From the NCBI RefSeq assembly GCF_014839805.1, contig NC_051129.1, forward strand, positions 930,001 through 994,000: 64,000 nt of DNA, given 5' to 3'. The notes beneath the pieces are model-generated. The model did no database searches and was not told where the DNA came from. It worked only from the letters and a program-made list of their open reading frames with translations. Every line of letters begins with the position of its first letter. Positions within the stretch are counted from its first letter, which is position 1. Made by a program: the position numbers and the translations under genes. The stretch is from Manduca sexta. Its lineage: Eukaryota; Arthropoda; Insecta; Lepidoptera; Sphingidae. Shown here piece after piece: positions 14,158-26,558 of this stretch.

Positions 14158-14452
14158 ATTGTCCATTGTTGGGTACGGGCTTCCTCTACTACGGAGAGTG
14201 ATCAGGCCTTAGACCACCACGCTGGCCTAGTGCGAATTACCAGACTTCACATACCCTAAAAATCGTTATAGAGAGCTTCTCAGATAAGCAGGTTTTCTAA
14301 CGATGTATTCCTCCACCGTTAAAGGAAGTAATCATTCACAAAGAATATACATATAACTTTAGAAAAGTCAGTGGTGCGTGCCCATGGGTTTTGAATCAGC
14401 GGACATTCGTCTCGGCAGTCCGTTCCACTTCTAACTTGGCTATTGCCGCTTG
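14158..14452 (-). repeat. SINE S1, near full-length, reverse
   Basis: Read on the minus strand it starts 'agcggcaatagccaagtt', passes a decayed B-box ('ttcaaaacccatggg' region), then 'ggaggaatacatcgttag', 'aggccttagtgg'-type sequence and 'gtagaggaagcccgta'. This is the layout of the forward copy near 16.16-16.49 kb. It is more diverged than that copy and has no coding potential. Confidence 0.65.
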
Positions 14453-15689
14453 TTATGCGTACTATCGGTGTTATTACAACTGTTTATAGTCAGTCGTGGA
14501 TCAAAATGTTACATCAGTGATGTAGGTACGTAGTGACGGAGGTAAAAGAATTTTTATTTCCCGTAATTAAAGCTGAATATTTATTGACCGAACAATATTA
14601 TAAAATATCGTAGGGACCAGCATTTTTTAATTAAATGGCCAGCAAACATACTGTAAGTGACATGTTTGGGAACAGCCTAGACTGCCGAGGCGCTTTGAGC
14701 GAATAACACACGTAAAACCATTGTGTTTTCTATCCAAATATAGTGAAATGAAATGTGGTACCGCGTGTGGGTGGGTTATGGCGGGCAAAGAATGTCAAAC
14801 GACCGTTGTAAGATTGCTTGATATTTTTTAACCTATAAACATTATTGTAAATGCGAGAATACAGAATAAAATGGGTTTATTGAAATGTTCATTTTTTTAG
14901 TATACTGGTAAAGTAGTAACCCAGTCCTTACATGTATTTATTTACCAGCACACTATAGCGCTCTTTGTGGTTCAATGTAGTCCAAATATATCAAATAAAA
15001 AGTCCTTAATGGTTGCCAAAATAATGCCCGTACGGAAATCGTTCTCTCATTAGTAAGGTCGGCTTACATGGACGTAGAACCGAAAGGATATAGGTTTGAT
15101 TTCTAGGTCAGGCGATGATGTTTCATTCCAAAGTGCAGGTGAATTATCTTGGATTAGTATTCGTGCCCAATATGATGATAATTTCGCTAGTATAGGTATC
15201 TTGTAAGCTTATTTGAGTGTGGGTGTATCAGATGAGTCTCTGCCTAACTCTTTAGGAATAAAAGCGTCATTTAATGAAACGGCATTAAAATAGTATAGTA
15301 ATAACATTTGGATAAGATTCTTATAAACTATATTGTATCGTATCCTTTTTTTCTTCATATCCAAAACATGTTCGGAATCTTTGGTAGCGAGATATCTACT
15401 TGAGAAAAGATCTAAGATGAACTCATCTGACGCTACGTATTCAGAACGATAAAAGGAAGCTTATTTTGAAATCCTTTCTTCGAATTTTTAAAACTAATAT
15501 ACCTACGATTTATTGTAATATCAAATATTTCTATAGCATTTAGTATCTGCAGGCATTTAGCAGGTGTTGCTAACTTAGTACAGGTGGGGCTAGCAGCCTA
15601 CGTAAGGACATAACTCCTCCGTGTTTTGTCTATTACCATTAGGGTTGTTACATTTTACAATTAAAATAATTTCATGTACTACAATGTTT

Positions 15690-15905
15690 AAATATTGGCT
15701 ATTTTAAAGAATGATCCTGTGGGGATTTGCCACGGTTGAATACAAAATAATGGCTCATTTATTTATTAAGTTTTAAGCGTTAGACTTGGACTCCAATATG
15801 TAATATTAGCTATTACAAAGAATAACCCTGAGGTGATTTGCCATGGCTGAATACAAAATAATTACTAATTTATTTATTCAAGTTTCAGACGTAAATCCTA
15901 GGATT
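15690..15905. repeat. Two diverged direct repeats with 111-base period
   Basis: The block 'gctattttaaagaatgatcctgtggggatttgccacggttgaatacaaaataat' recurs 111 bases later as 'gctattacaaagaataaccctgaggtgatttgccatggctgaatacaaaataat'. Both halves end in ATTTATTTATT-like sequence. It is a two-unit tandem duplication of non-coding DNA with no gene nearby. Confidence 0.65.
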
Positions 15906-16161
15906 CATTTAGTGTGACTTTTGAATATTTTAAGAAACTTTAAAGCCTGTTGTTTTTGTGTTAGTCCAATGTGATAACTGATCATGTTTATTATTATAAC
16001 ATATTTTTACACAGACTTCCAGTCGCAAATGGGCTTTATATTCAAGAATTCTCAATTTAATCAAGACGTGATTCACAACGCACATTTGTTAAAAAAAACC
16101 TCCATACACGGTATTCAATAGTTATTTTTTTTATAGCAAACTATACTTTAACTTTAACTAA

Positions 16162-16493
16162 TAGCGGCGATAGCCTAGTTGGGTGTGGAAAGGACTGACA
16201 AGACGAATGTCCGTAGGTTCAAATCCCAAGGGCACACACCTCTGATTTTTCTAAAATCATGTGTGTATTCTTTGTGAATTTATCGTTCGCTTTAACGGTG
16301 AAGGAAAACATCGTGAGGAAACCTGCACATCTGAGAAGTTCTGTATAGGAATTTCGAAGGTGTGTGAAGTCTACCAATCCTCACTAGGCCATCGTGGTGG
16401 ACTAAAGCCTAATCCCTCTCAGTAGTAGAGGAAGCCCGTGCTCAGCAGTGGGCAAGTATATAATACAGGACTGATATTATTATTTATTATTAT
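16162..16493 (+). repeat. SINE S1, near full-length, tRNA-derived
   Basis: The head has an A-box ('gatagcctagttgggtgtgg') and a B-box ('ggttcaaatccc') spaced as in a tRNA. The body 'acatcgtgaggaaacctgcac', 'ggccatcgtggtgga' and 'gaggaagcccgtgctcagcag' follows, and a TATT-rich tail ends it. This is the best copy in the window. SINEs of this form are frequent in Lepidoptera and support the lineage call. Confidence 0.8.
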
Positions 16494-16879
16494 ACTTTAA
16501 CTATTTCACCATTGACAACCCTAATAACGAGCGTAAAGCCGCCCACTCACCCGCCAGCAGCCGACAGATGAATCGCGCCCGTCTCACTACACGCCTGTGA
16601 ATGGGACGCATGGAACAAATCATACTATTTATAATACTGGAGATGCGCTTGCGCCAGGAGTTTGTAGTGTTATAGGGTGACATCAGTTTGTTTAGGCAGG
16701 GAACTATAATCTGTATAGTATGTATGTACGGGCTAGGTTCACCGCAACACACCTTATATTGCTTGCTATTATGGTGAGTATAATAAAGATTACAATTTGA
16801 TATAAAATTTGAATAGTTTTTGTTGATTATTTTGAGATGATAAGAAAAGAAAGGATTAGTAACTATATAACAATAGATT

Positions 16880-17108
16880 GCTGGTCGTAGGATATATTTC
16901 ATATCCACCCGGATAGTGACTACCGTACAAAAGGCGTTAAAACCCGCCATAGTAGCCCACGTGAGTGTGTCGCGTTCCGGGATCAGCCTGTGTATATCCA
17001 GTTCCATCAGGCCGGCATAATTGTGTCGACTGCCAAGGGGTAATCATCTCTCGTCACTCAACATTTTAATGGACTCCACTTACCATCAGGTGTAGTGGGG
17101 TGGGTTTG
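16880..17108 (-). repeat. Interspersed repeat R2, copy 3 (reverse)
   Basis: In reverse complement it contains 'gtggagtccattaaaatg', 'acacaattatgccgg' and 'cgacacactcacgtgg', matching the forward R2 copies at 4.6 and 5.4 kb. The minus frame 16501-17007 begins inside this repeat and is therefore not a gene call. Confidence 0.7.
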
Positions 17109-19789
17109 CCCTGATCGTAAAGTTGAATTCTTCTAGTTAGCTTCACTATTTTAAAATCCATGTTTTGTTACAGGTAATACAAGTTCAAACAATACGGTAA
17201 GAACTTAACTACACTTTTGCTTTCTAAGAAAAACAAAAGTTACTCTAAGATTCATGTACGAGGCAAAAAACTGGTTATTACTGCGTTTGCGCGCCGCGTT
17301 CCGGGATCAGATTACTTGCTGGTGGCCGGCATACAGATTGCGATTGATAACCGCCAGTTGCCTTTGGACTGTGTTGCGAATTATCTGTTTGGTACTGACG
17401 AGTTGAGAATATAGTTTTAATTGCATGTAAATGTTTTTACTACGGAAACAATCATACTAAATAATATACATAAAATGTTGGATTATTTAACGTTGAATTT
17501 GGACAAAAAAACGTAACAATTGGTAATCCACAGACTAGTAAAAAATGCTTTGAATACTGTTGTATTATACCTTCAAAGTTATACTTAAACAATGCAATTT
17601 TAATGTTTTAAACATGCTGTAAACGGAATACACGTTTAGAATGCTCATCACGACTCCAGCCAGGGTCATCTGACCCTATGGCTTAAAAAATCACATTTTA
17701 GTATTTAAGCGGGGAACAGTATAGTACAGTAAAAAAACCGTTGTAGATGTAATTAAACTAGAAAGGCTACATAAAGGGAAAAAGACGTTCAGGTTATATT
17801 TCAATAGTTGCCACTTAATGATTTTTTATGTTTACCCGAATGATAGACATTGCAATAAAACTATTTTTATAAATATAAATAAATAAATTTATTTATTTAT
17901 TATAAAAGTATTTTGTGTATTTTATTGCGGTTTTTATATTATCATTTTCTCTTGACGTTTCGAAGACTTGGTGCGGATTGAGGTGTTAGTTGTCGAAAAA
18001 GATATAATCTACTTACATTTTACAATAGAATTTTTTCTTAATTTAGCTCTTGATCGAACCGTCTGTTCTGACTGTCAAAAGATATTGCGGCAGAGGTATG
18101 ACTTCCACTTGGAAGAGATAGAAGACAGTAAAGTGCAGTTCTGTCAGCCGGAATATGTTAAGAGAATGTAAGGTTGGGATAACATATTATAGATCATTGA
18201 CCGTGGTACCGTCGGCAAAATTGAACCTGACCCTTAAGGCCGACAAGCAGCAGTGCAGTCACTACTCTTCAGAAATTGCGGCTGTTTATTGCTGTTTGGT
18301 TTGTGGTGATCGTATAACATGTCCACCTGCTCGGGAGCCTCGATACAACTAATATTATTGTTAATCACAAATAAAAACTTTTAACACATACAATGACATG
18401 GCAACAAAGCATAGTGACGTCCCCGCATAATTCCAAAACGATTTGTCGATAATTACCGCTAACGATCGACTGATGCAATACGGTTAAAAACATTTTGATT
18501 CTACCGTCACTAATTACTTTATCATACGATAGATCCAAATGCTTTATTATATCCACACGTAAACAGACCTTATTACACACGAAATAGATTTGGAAATTAT
18601 ATGATCGATGCGGTTAGATAAGATCTTTTGGAGGGGGCACAAGTCGTGAGCTTATGGTAAAATAATTACAGCAATATTTATATGGGCCTTGGGTTTTGTG
18701 AAACTACGTGTCTTCATTAATTCTGTTTATGTTCACGTTTTTTTATCTATGTGGAGAGGTAGGCAGGACTGTAATTTGTTTGGAATGTAGGAAATATCTA
18801 GGTATAGTTTTGTTTTAACGGATTTAGATTTTTTAAAGTTCATGAGATAGGATGATGAAAAGTATATTTGTATTTGTGTGGTATTCAAATATTTGAGAAT
18901 CTTGTAGATTTTGATTTTCGATTTTCTTTATGTAATATTGGGGCTGATTAGTGACTCCGGTCACAATAACTATTGCTTCATGATAAAGTTTGATTGGTTT
19001 ATAAGACTTTTTAATTATGTCATAAAAGTCCTTTATTCTCGGTGCGGTATGGTATAATAAAGATATTACACCTCTCAATATTCGTCTAATTCCAGCCTGC
19101 TTAACAGATATTGTTTGGAAGACACGACTAGTGGAAACTAGTCCTTATGATGATATATTTACTATGTGTGGTCCATATCTAGCAACCGGTGGCGAAGAGT
19201 GAAATTTTTCAAAAGGTAACTCGAGGCAAAAAAATATTACCTTAGTTAACATATTGCAGCCAATTTAACAGAAAATAAAAATTAAGACAAATGTGAATAA
19301 ACCTAAAAGGAAATCTGGTAGGAATAAGTTTGTTATCTGAATGGACGCTTCGCCGCTGCTAGCAACTTACTAATATGTTTAAAAATATGCTGAAGTTTAC
19401 TTTTTTTAATTTTCCTCGGAATTTACCACAAAAAATACGAATATTGTTAAGCTTTTTTTTACACACATAAAAAAGATTCATCTAGTATACGCAGCAATTA
19501 CGCTATAACCTCTCGTAATGACCGAAGGTCTGACCTTGTGAGGTCGTTATAAATGTAAAGAATGCATAGGTTAGTTGCCGACGTTTTAAAAAATATATGT
19601 TGACTAAATCATCAAGCATTATGATAATATATATCATAATTACAATTTAACGGATCATACAAAATATGTTTGAATTTTTTTTACTACAGATTTATCTGAT
19701 CTCAACACTCTCTGGGAGATCCAATCCTGGGTATATTCTGGTGTTGAAAAATCTCGTGACAGGTTACCAAAGCTGGGAGTCGAACCCAA

Positions 19790-19870
19790 GACATTTAAAA
19801 AAAAAAACTTTATTTATCACGTAAGCGCACAATGTTGCACTTATGATAGATCAAAATAATTTACAAGAAT
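19790..19870 (-). repeat. Non-LTR retroelement 3' tail (reverse)
   Basis: The reverse strand reads 'cataagtgcaacattgtgcgcttacgtgataaataaag' and then a T/A-rich tail. The plus-strand copy near 24530-24606 reads 'cataagtgcaactatgctcgcctacgtgatgaataaag'. The shared end with AATAAA followed by a homopolymer-rich tail fits the 3' terminus of a LINE. No reverse transcriptase frame remains beside it. Confidence 0.55.
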
Positions 19871-20632
19871 AATTATTATTTCTAAATAACAATTCAAATA
19901 ACTTACATAACTACGGGAATTGTAAATCATCTTAGCCTATTCACATTATCACTAGATCAAGGAAACGGTTAACCTGCGTTAGCTATTAAGGATATGAAAT
20001 AACCTACGTCCTTAATTATTCCTAACATACCAACTAAACGATTAAAACATAAGCTCCATAACAATAAACCGAAAGTCGTCGATAAAGTACGGCAACACGG
20101 CCATTTATCACGACCGTCATAGTCGATAAAAGGTGTCGATGTAATAAGAAACTAAATTCTGTCGATAATTATCACAGCACTGTCTCTTGCAGCTTTTAAC
20201 TACGCGCCAAGGGATGAGATATGAGCGACTGTGAGCATATTTTTTTTTATTAAAGTGTGCTACGAGTATACGCAATTTTTTTTGAGTTTTTCCTAGCATT
20301 ATAATTATGTTACTCTGCATTATTAAATTACTTCAAAAAGGAGTATTTTAACACGCCCATTTCTATCAATTTATTATTTTTTTAAACTTAGTGTATTGAC
20401 GTACATTATCAATGTGATATAAGAGAAATTTAAATAACTTTACTTCAATGATCTACATAAACCGCTATTCGTTAGTAGCTCGCACCGACACCGGCACCAC
20501 AGGGGTCGCTTAATTTATATGAAGGCTCTATTACAAGCGCTCCGTTCAGTATCCACTCTATGTGTATTCAATGCTAAAATTACGTTTCAAATGTGTCTGC
20601 TTCTTTGTTATATTCATTGTTAGTTTATTTTA

Positions 20633-21015
20633 TACTAGCTTTTGTACGCGGCTTCGCCCTCGTGTAAGCGTTTTCCATGATAAAAGTCCAGATATATTGT
20701 CCAGGGATAAAAAGCCTATATATTTCCAGGGTCTCAATCTCCATACCAAATTTCATCGAAATTTAGTATGGAGATTGAGTAGATTTTGAGTTCATCGCGT
20801 TCCGACAGGTGGATAGATGAGGAAGGGGACCTACAGTAATCGTTATATTGCAGTCAATTTACATAAAACCGTAATATACTATTAACCTAAACGTTCCTCA
20901 ACAATTGCACTATCTTTTAGTAAAACCCGTTCAAAAATCCGTTCAGTAGATTTTGAGAAAATATATCACGTACAGACAGACAGTTTTTAGGGACTTTGTT
21001 TTATAAGATGTATAG
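20633..21015 (+). repeat. R3-like dispersed repeat with embedded hairpin
   Basis: It begins 'actagcttttgtacgcggcttcgccctcgtg', has the typical 'ctccataccaaatttcatcg' segment, and ends near 'gtacagacagacag' and 'gactttgttttataagatgtatagat'. A near-perfect 22-base inverted repeat with a 3-base loop occupies 20733-20779. A 75-codon frame over it is repeat-derived. Confidence 0.65.
20733..20779. repeat. Near-perfect 22-bp hairpin
   Basis: Arm 20733-20754 pairs with arm 20758-20779 with a single mismatch and a 3-base loop 'atc'. The left arm is the normal repeat sequence ('ctccataccaaatttc'), and the right arm is its reverse complement replacing what normally follows in this family. That looks like a template-switch event. 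Confidence 0.8.
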
Positions 21016-21797
21016 ATTTTCAGATCGAATTTTACGTGTACTTCGTGTAATGTGACCAAGATTATTTGTTCACGACTTCGTGGAAAGGAAAGGGATTAGC
21101 TTTACTGGTAAAGTAATTGAATTATACTCAAGAAAGTTAATAAATATACATGGTCAATAAGATATTACGCTAATTGATAAAATCATATATTTACCTTCTT
21201 GCAAACACAGATAAAAAAATTTGAATAAATAAATATCAATAAAAAATTATTATAAATTTACATCTCTAAAGCTAAAATCCAAAAACTACTCTAAGAGAAT
21301 TTGTCTCGGCTGCACATATTCGAACTAAAATACAAAATTATCAAAAAATCAGAAAGTAAACCGGGATTTTGGTACAATGTTAACATAGGTAAAGTCGAGT
21401 ATGTGGTTTCATTTATTAATGCAATATCAAAATGATCCTCTATCGTATCGAAAGATATTTCATTTATCGCTACAATGGCGCTGGCCTACGACACTGGACA
21501 TACCTATTGCCTTTATTTAGGAATTAATTAATTATTTGGACCGCTATTGCGGGTGTTTTATTGGGTTCACGGGCCTTCTGTTATGTATTTGACTACTTGA
21601 ACAGCTAACGAGACTTAACACCTAAATGTGGTCTTAACTGAAGTCCACAGTTCAAAATCAAAATTCTTGTGCTAACGACCAGAGGAGCTGCTTGCTCATT
21701 CAATAATTATTAATAAGTTTATAAATCCAGGCGTCAATAAAACAACAATATAATATATCAGCATACAAGCAGTTTTATTACGATACATGAGAAATGA

Positions 21798-22064
21798 TTA
21801 GCAGTAGGACAGCAGTTCTTCGATAGAGCAGGGTTTGACGCAGCACTCGTCGGCGATTCCATCGCGTTTCCCACGACCCAGAGCCCGCGCTCTCTGGGCA
21901 GGCCACCACCAGCCTGGACCCTCGTGGTCGAGAGACCTCTTCATCAGATAGTCGGAGTCACACAGCAGCATTAAGGTATCAGCCAGACGACGGCCGCAGT
22001 ACACATGACGTTCAGAATAAACTCCGCACAAACACAACAACAACAAAACTGCAACGAATCTCAT
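21798..22064 (-). CDS. ILP1, insulin-like (bombyxin-type) precursor, gamma class
   Basis: 88 residues: signal peptide about 1-17, B chain about 18-41 with Cys23 and Cys35 (YCGRRLADTLMLLC), KR at 42-43, a short C-peptide with WWW at 52-54, RGKR at 64-67, and an A chain with Cys74, 75, 79 and 88 that starts DGIADECC. The extra residue before Gly-Ile and the WWW motif are shared only with ILP20 at the other end of the cluster. It should be a secreted hormone precursor acting on the insulin receptor (family knowledge). It is paired head-to-head with ILP2. The TATA box is 22143-22149 and the polyadenylation signal is at 21774-21779, both read on the minus strand. It is intact, with no intron. Confidence 0.93.
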   Translation of the reverse strand: MRFVAVLLLLCLCGVYSERHVYCGRRLADTLMLLCDSDYLMKRSLDHEGPGWWWPAQRARALGRGKRDGIADECCVKPCSIEELLSYC

Positions 22065-22839
22065 GATGGATTCTATTGAAATGTTTACTGTAGGTCTCGG
22101 TGGATGGTGTTTGAGTGTGATGCTCAGAGCTGGAGGGATGGATTTTATACCCCTTGCTCATCAATATTCACGCGATTAATGAGGTGTGGGCAGGTGTTAA
22201 CTTCGTTAAACAATGTGATAGGATTCGTTTCGACAACGCGAGGTGAGTGAAATGGAAAGCTGTTCTAGGTCGCTTGTTTTAATCTTTAGAGATTTTACTG
22301 GGAACATATTTTATTGTACTCAATTACACGTAGAATTTGACTCAGATTTTCTGTTCAGATATACCAAATATGAATGTTTTTATCATTGTAGTTTTAATAT
22401 AATACGTCCATAACACATTTGCTTTTCGAAGTTAGACGTTTGTGAACATTTAAGTATTTTCTTGAAGCTGTTTAGGAATTCGTTCTAAGTTCAAATCTGT
22501 TATCCCGTAGCGTTTTGCAATTAAAGTTTTCGGTGTTATTCCGGTTTCTAACTTGTGATTCTTATCATCAAGATTATGGCCAGTTGGTCTTATTATTTGG
22601 TTTAAAAAATCTCCCACCCTACGGTCCTGCCACTGCACGGACCCTGACCAGCTGTGTGTGGCTAAAGATTATTTCCCAAGGTGAAAATCCATGTTCGTTT
22701 ACAAGGTAGCTTTACAGCCCACGCACACTTTAATTTCATGTCATACCCGAATATTAAGCACCCTTCAATATAAAAATAGAGCGTTCCCAATTTTCTTCAC
22801 ATTCGTCTCTTGATCTCCGAGGTATTCAATCATCCAAAA
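22065..22839. promoter_or_regulatory. Divergent promoter region, ILP1/ILP2
   Basis: The minus core for ILP1 is a GAATATTGAT box at 22161-22170, a TATA at 22143-22149 and an initiator-like ATCACACTCAA at 22121-22111. The plus core for ILP2 is GAATATTAAG at 22749-22758, TATAAAA at 22769-22775 and TCACATTCG at 22797-22805. At 775 bp it is longer than most intergenic promoters here. It lacks the TGACGTCA and TCTAGACT motifs found in pairs 5-8, although ILP2 protein is nearly identical to the alpha genes of those pairs. Confidence 0.7.
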
Positions 22840-23133
22840 ATGAAATTTACAATGGTCCTTATATGTCTGGTCGCGCTGTGGTCGCTGGCTTGTGGTCAAA
22901 TGGCGCGAGTGTACTGCGGCCGGAGACTGGCGCAGACCCTGGCCTTGCTGTGCTCGGAGATAGAAGAGGAAAGCGCGGTGAAGCGGTCTGAGGGCGCTCT
23001 CAGTGGTGCTGCGATGTACGGCACTCGCGGCTGGCGCTGGGCGGCGCGGGGCGCGGCGCGGGGCAAGAGGGGAGTCGTCGAGGAGTGCTGCGACCAGCCC
23101 TGCACGCTCGACACGCTCTTCAGTTACTGCTAG
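22840..23133 (+). CDS. ILP2, insulin-like precursor, alpha class
   Basis: 97 residues counted from the ATG at 22840; the frame is open from a TTG at 22810, but the signal peptide starts at MKFTM. Signal about 1-19, B chain Cys26 and Cys38, KR 48-49, W65-R-W67, RGKR 74-77, A chain 78-97 with Cys83, 84, 88 and 97 (CCDQPC). The protein differs from ILP13 at only a handful of residues, and the 3' UTR resembles that of ILP11, yet the 5' side is unrelated to theirs. The gene may therefore be a recombinant. Polyadenylation signal 23168-23173. It pairs with ILP1. Confidence 0.95.
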   Translation: MKFTMVLICLVALWSLACGQMARVYCGRRLAQTLALLCSEIEEESAVKRSEGALSGAAMYGTRGWRWAARGAARGKRGVVEECCDQPCTLDTLFSYC

Positions 23134-26100
23134 CCTTCGTTGTCATAGGATTGACTGATACTCCATAAATAAATGCAGATATAATATTATAAAATACTTT
23201 CATTACATTAGGAAAAATTTCCTTAAAACAGACCTCAATTATTAATTGTTTGAATTTGTGCACGGAACTACAACCTTGCCTTAAAACATTACGCATGGGA
23301 CCGAAATATTATTGGTGTATTAATTAGTGTAGTCGAGGCTTTTTACCTATCCCTTTAAGTTGCTTGATGGTATTATTATGGTAATTGATAAGTTGTTGAA
23401 TTGTCTTTTAAAGATAAAAAAAGAAGTTTTTGTTTTCTTCTACCCATTGAAATGTTTTGCTAGATCCAGTTTTTGCGTAGTATATTATTTTATGTCAAAA
23501 ATATTTCATTGCATAGATTGTTTTGGACCATTTTATTTAGGTCCTTTGGAGTCGGCTCTTTTAACCCCCGACAGAAAAATAGGTGTGTGTGCATTTCTGT
23601 GTATTGTAGCTCCGTATCGTATCGGAGCTGATATGATCGAGATAATTCCTAACTATAATTAATTTATGAAGATTTATTGAAGCGTTAGAGGGTCATTAGC
23701 TTCTTTCCACTGTGATAAGTTCGATAGATATGAAATTTGCTATATTACTACTTCGGTGGAATTTCTGAGACGCTGCAGCATCATGTAGACTGCGGGATAT
23801 CTAACTCTTCAGCAACTTCCAGCAAATATAGCTTGTTTGGGTCCATCAGAATGGTCTCAATCAAAATGTGTTAGTTAAGTGTTAGTTAGACGACCGACCG
23901 ATCATTTTGTTGCACCAGCCTTAAAATTTATAATCTTAATTATATTGACCAAGATCTGCGACAAAATATGAAATGAAAATATTATGTTTGTAAATGTAGG
24001 CGTATGCACGCTGTACACTGACTGTTTCATAGTTTTTATAATTTTTTAGTATTATTGTTTTTTTCCGTTAGTTTTTAGTTATTGCTAAATACTTTTATGT
24101 GGATTTTCTCCGCAATTTTACGGTGATGTGCGTGTATTAGCTTATATAATTAATCAGACTTTGTATAGAAAAGACTTATTAAAAAAAAAAAAAATATATA
24201 TTTAATAACAATATTATAAAAGAATAGACAATTGATGACAAAAATAAAGCCCGGAGTTTCTTTCTGCCTTTCTTCTTCGGGTAGTCATCGCTTAGGTAGT
24301 TAGTGAAAGGCTGGTAGGTTAGCTAGGTTAGGGCTTTTATTGTCCTCACCGGTGAGGATCGCGACGCGTTTCTCCCTTATTGCTTATTTAAAAATACATA
24401 CATACATAATTTTATTTCTTCTTCCCTGCCAGCCCGAGCTGGCTTCTTTGTTTACTAAGTATATTTTTCATTTATTTTATTGTCTTTGTTTATATAAGCT
24501 TATCTAATTAAGTAATAATTGAATATTCTCATGTACCTTGACTTATCATAAGTGCAACTATGCTCGCCTACGTGATGAATAAAGCATTTTTATTTTTTTT
24601 TTTTAAGGGTGATGGTCGATAGTTTTATTTTCAATCTTTATTTCATGTTTTCGGTCGTAATATCATGTCGCTCCATACGTCCGCTTTCATGGGTGGGTTA
24701 TGGTAGAGAAAAAAGTCATACAAAAAAAATTAAAACAACCTCTAAAAAGTAAAAAATAAAAAGTTTTTGCTTGGCCTTTAGTATATTAGATGTACCTAAT
24801 AATATTTTGACCCAAAAATTTTCACGTCTGAGAACCGAACCCCAGAATGGGAGGATAAAAATACTTCTTAAGCAGTCCTCCGACGCGACGACATTTTTCC
24901 GAAATAAACATAAAATATAGGGAAAAGATTACTACGTAGTAAACACTAAATACAGAAAAAGTGTAGCTTTCAATAGGCATAAAGTTTCGGACATTACTAG
25001 GTACCAACAAAAAATTCATAAATACTATCCTTTCAAGAACATGAATATATTTCTAAATGTTCCGTTTCAGTCAGTTAGATATCGTGCTACAATGATTACA
25101 ATTTCACTGATGACATGAGTACAAAATACGTAATCAGTAATTAAGTTTTTCATTTAGAATATAATGTATGTATGTCGTTAATATAGCATGTGCATTGCTC
25201 GCGATAAAAAAACAGTGCAACAAATATGTCAAGTATTTAGTTGGCCCGAACTTAGGCATTCAATATATTATCTTAATATTGTCTTTTGAATTAATCAATT
25301 AAATTAATACGAAAGACAATATTTATAAAGGTACAAAGTGGAATTTCAACTAGGTGGAACTGCAAGTAACATCTGGTTAAGTATTCATATTTACCATTTT
25401 TAATACCATATAAATAGTTTTAGTGTAAAATTCGCGTAAACATAAGGAATCACAATTCTAATAATAATTTGACGAACCCCGCTAGTAGCAACTAGCATGC
25501 GGATAGAACTTAATGGTTAGCGTTATAACTGATAATAACACCAGTAACCCTACTCAGAATATCAAATTAAAGGACTGTATCGCAGTGCTAGTTCGCTCAA
25601 GCATTATACGAAAACCTTTACAATATGGAGTGATAAGACTGAAAGAATAGCCTGTCTGTTAAGAAACTATCATGCCTATTAATGCTCGGCGGCAGGAACA
25701 GACTAAGTAATGATATAAACTCATTCCGACTTTCAATGGAAACCTCTACGAGGTTTAGCTAATCAGCCCTTCAGGAAATTTAGATGGAACACACTATTTA
25801 CGCCAACAGGTAAGCCTTATTACCTGACATAGCAGGTAGGATGTGGGTATGATAATATCTTTGTCTACCCTTGAAGACGGTTGAAGGCGTGATGCCATGT
25901 ATCTAAGTACATACCCTGTACTACTTATTATCGTATGGACCTTATTTCTAGTTCTACGTCAGACGTTGCTTAATCTGTAAGATGAGCGCTACATTCGTAG
26001 TTACAGTAGCCTCTTTTACAAGCATTGCATTTCTTGGGATACAATAAACACGTAGTTGGCAAGCCCATCCCCTCGAACTGGTAGAATTTATAGGGTTAAC

Positions 26101-26558
26101 AGGCAAATCAAGTCACTACATAGCGACGCTTTGGCCAACGGGATGGTGACGGAAGATTTTTAACAACCATTTTTATTTGCCGTCTGGAGCATTCAAAAGA
26201 GAGGCCATTCTCATACGTCGTTATAGCATTTACAATCTACCGCGGATCTTAGTTAATCAATTACATAAATTGGAATCTGATATTATAAATTTTCTTTTCA
26301 TTCTAGTAATAAATAATATGAACCAATAAATCCAGTCCATTTTATGTAAGAAGAATCTTATCTAAAACTCAGGATGGATTTTTTTCATAATGGTTTTTAG
26401 CCTGTACTATTGAATGCGAGTCTAGAATTAGCCAAAAATGGCTGCGACGCTATTGAAGTATTCTTTGATGTTAAAAATACACGAATAAATTAAATAAAAA
26501 CATACAGTAACGTCAACAAGAGCATTTAATTACGATATTACATTGTGGTAGACAGATA
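23134..26558. other. Intergenic region between pairs 1 and 2
   Basis: No gene is recognised. A LINE 3' tail sits at 24530-24606. The 100-codon frame at 23360-23662 is Phe/Leu/Ile-rich and resembles no family. Otherwise this is AT-rich, with a possible promoter-distal decayed repeat near 24240-24440. Confidence 0.5.
24530..24606 (+). repeat. Non-LTR retroelement 3' tail
   Basis: 'cataagtgcaactatgctcgcctacgtgatgaataaag' followed by a T-rich run matches the reverse copy at 19790-19870. Only the end of the element is present. Confidence 0.55.

Larger units (their letters stand above)
17109..21797. other. Gene-poor stretch left of the insulin cluster
   Basis: No gene is recognised. Frames at 17217-17414 (65 codons) and 17968-18352 (two overlapping frames with several Cys) have somewhat balanced composition but match nothing I know and could be decayed coding sequence. 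A LINE tail lies at 19790-19870, an R3-like repeat at 20633-21015 with an embedded hairpin, and the rest is AT-rich. Confidence 0.45.

Noticed and set aside
16501..17007. 168-codon minus frame
   Set aside because: Its start lies inside an R2 repeat and the rest has no recognisable domain, so it is more likely a chance frame.
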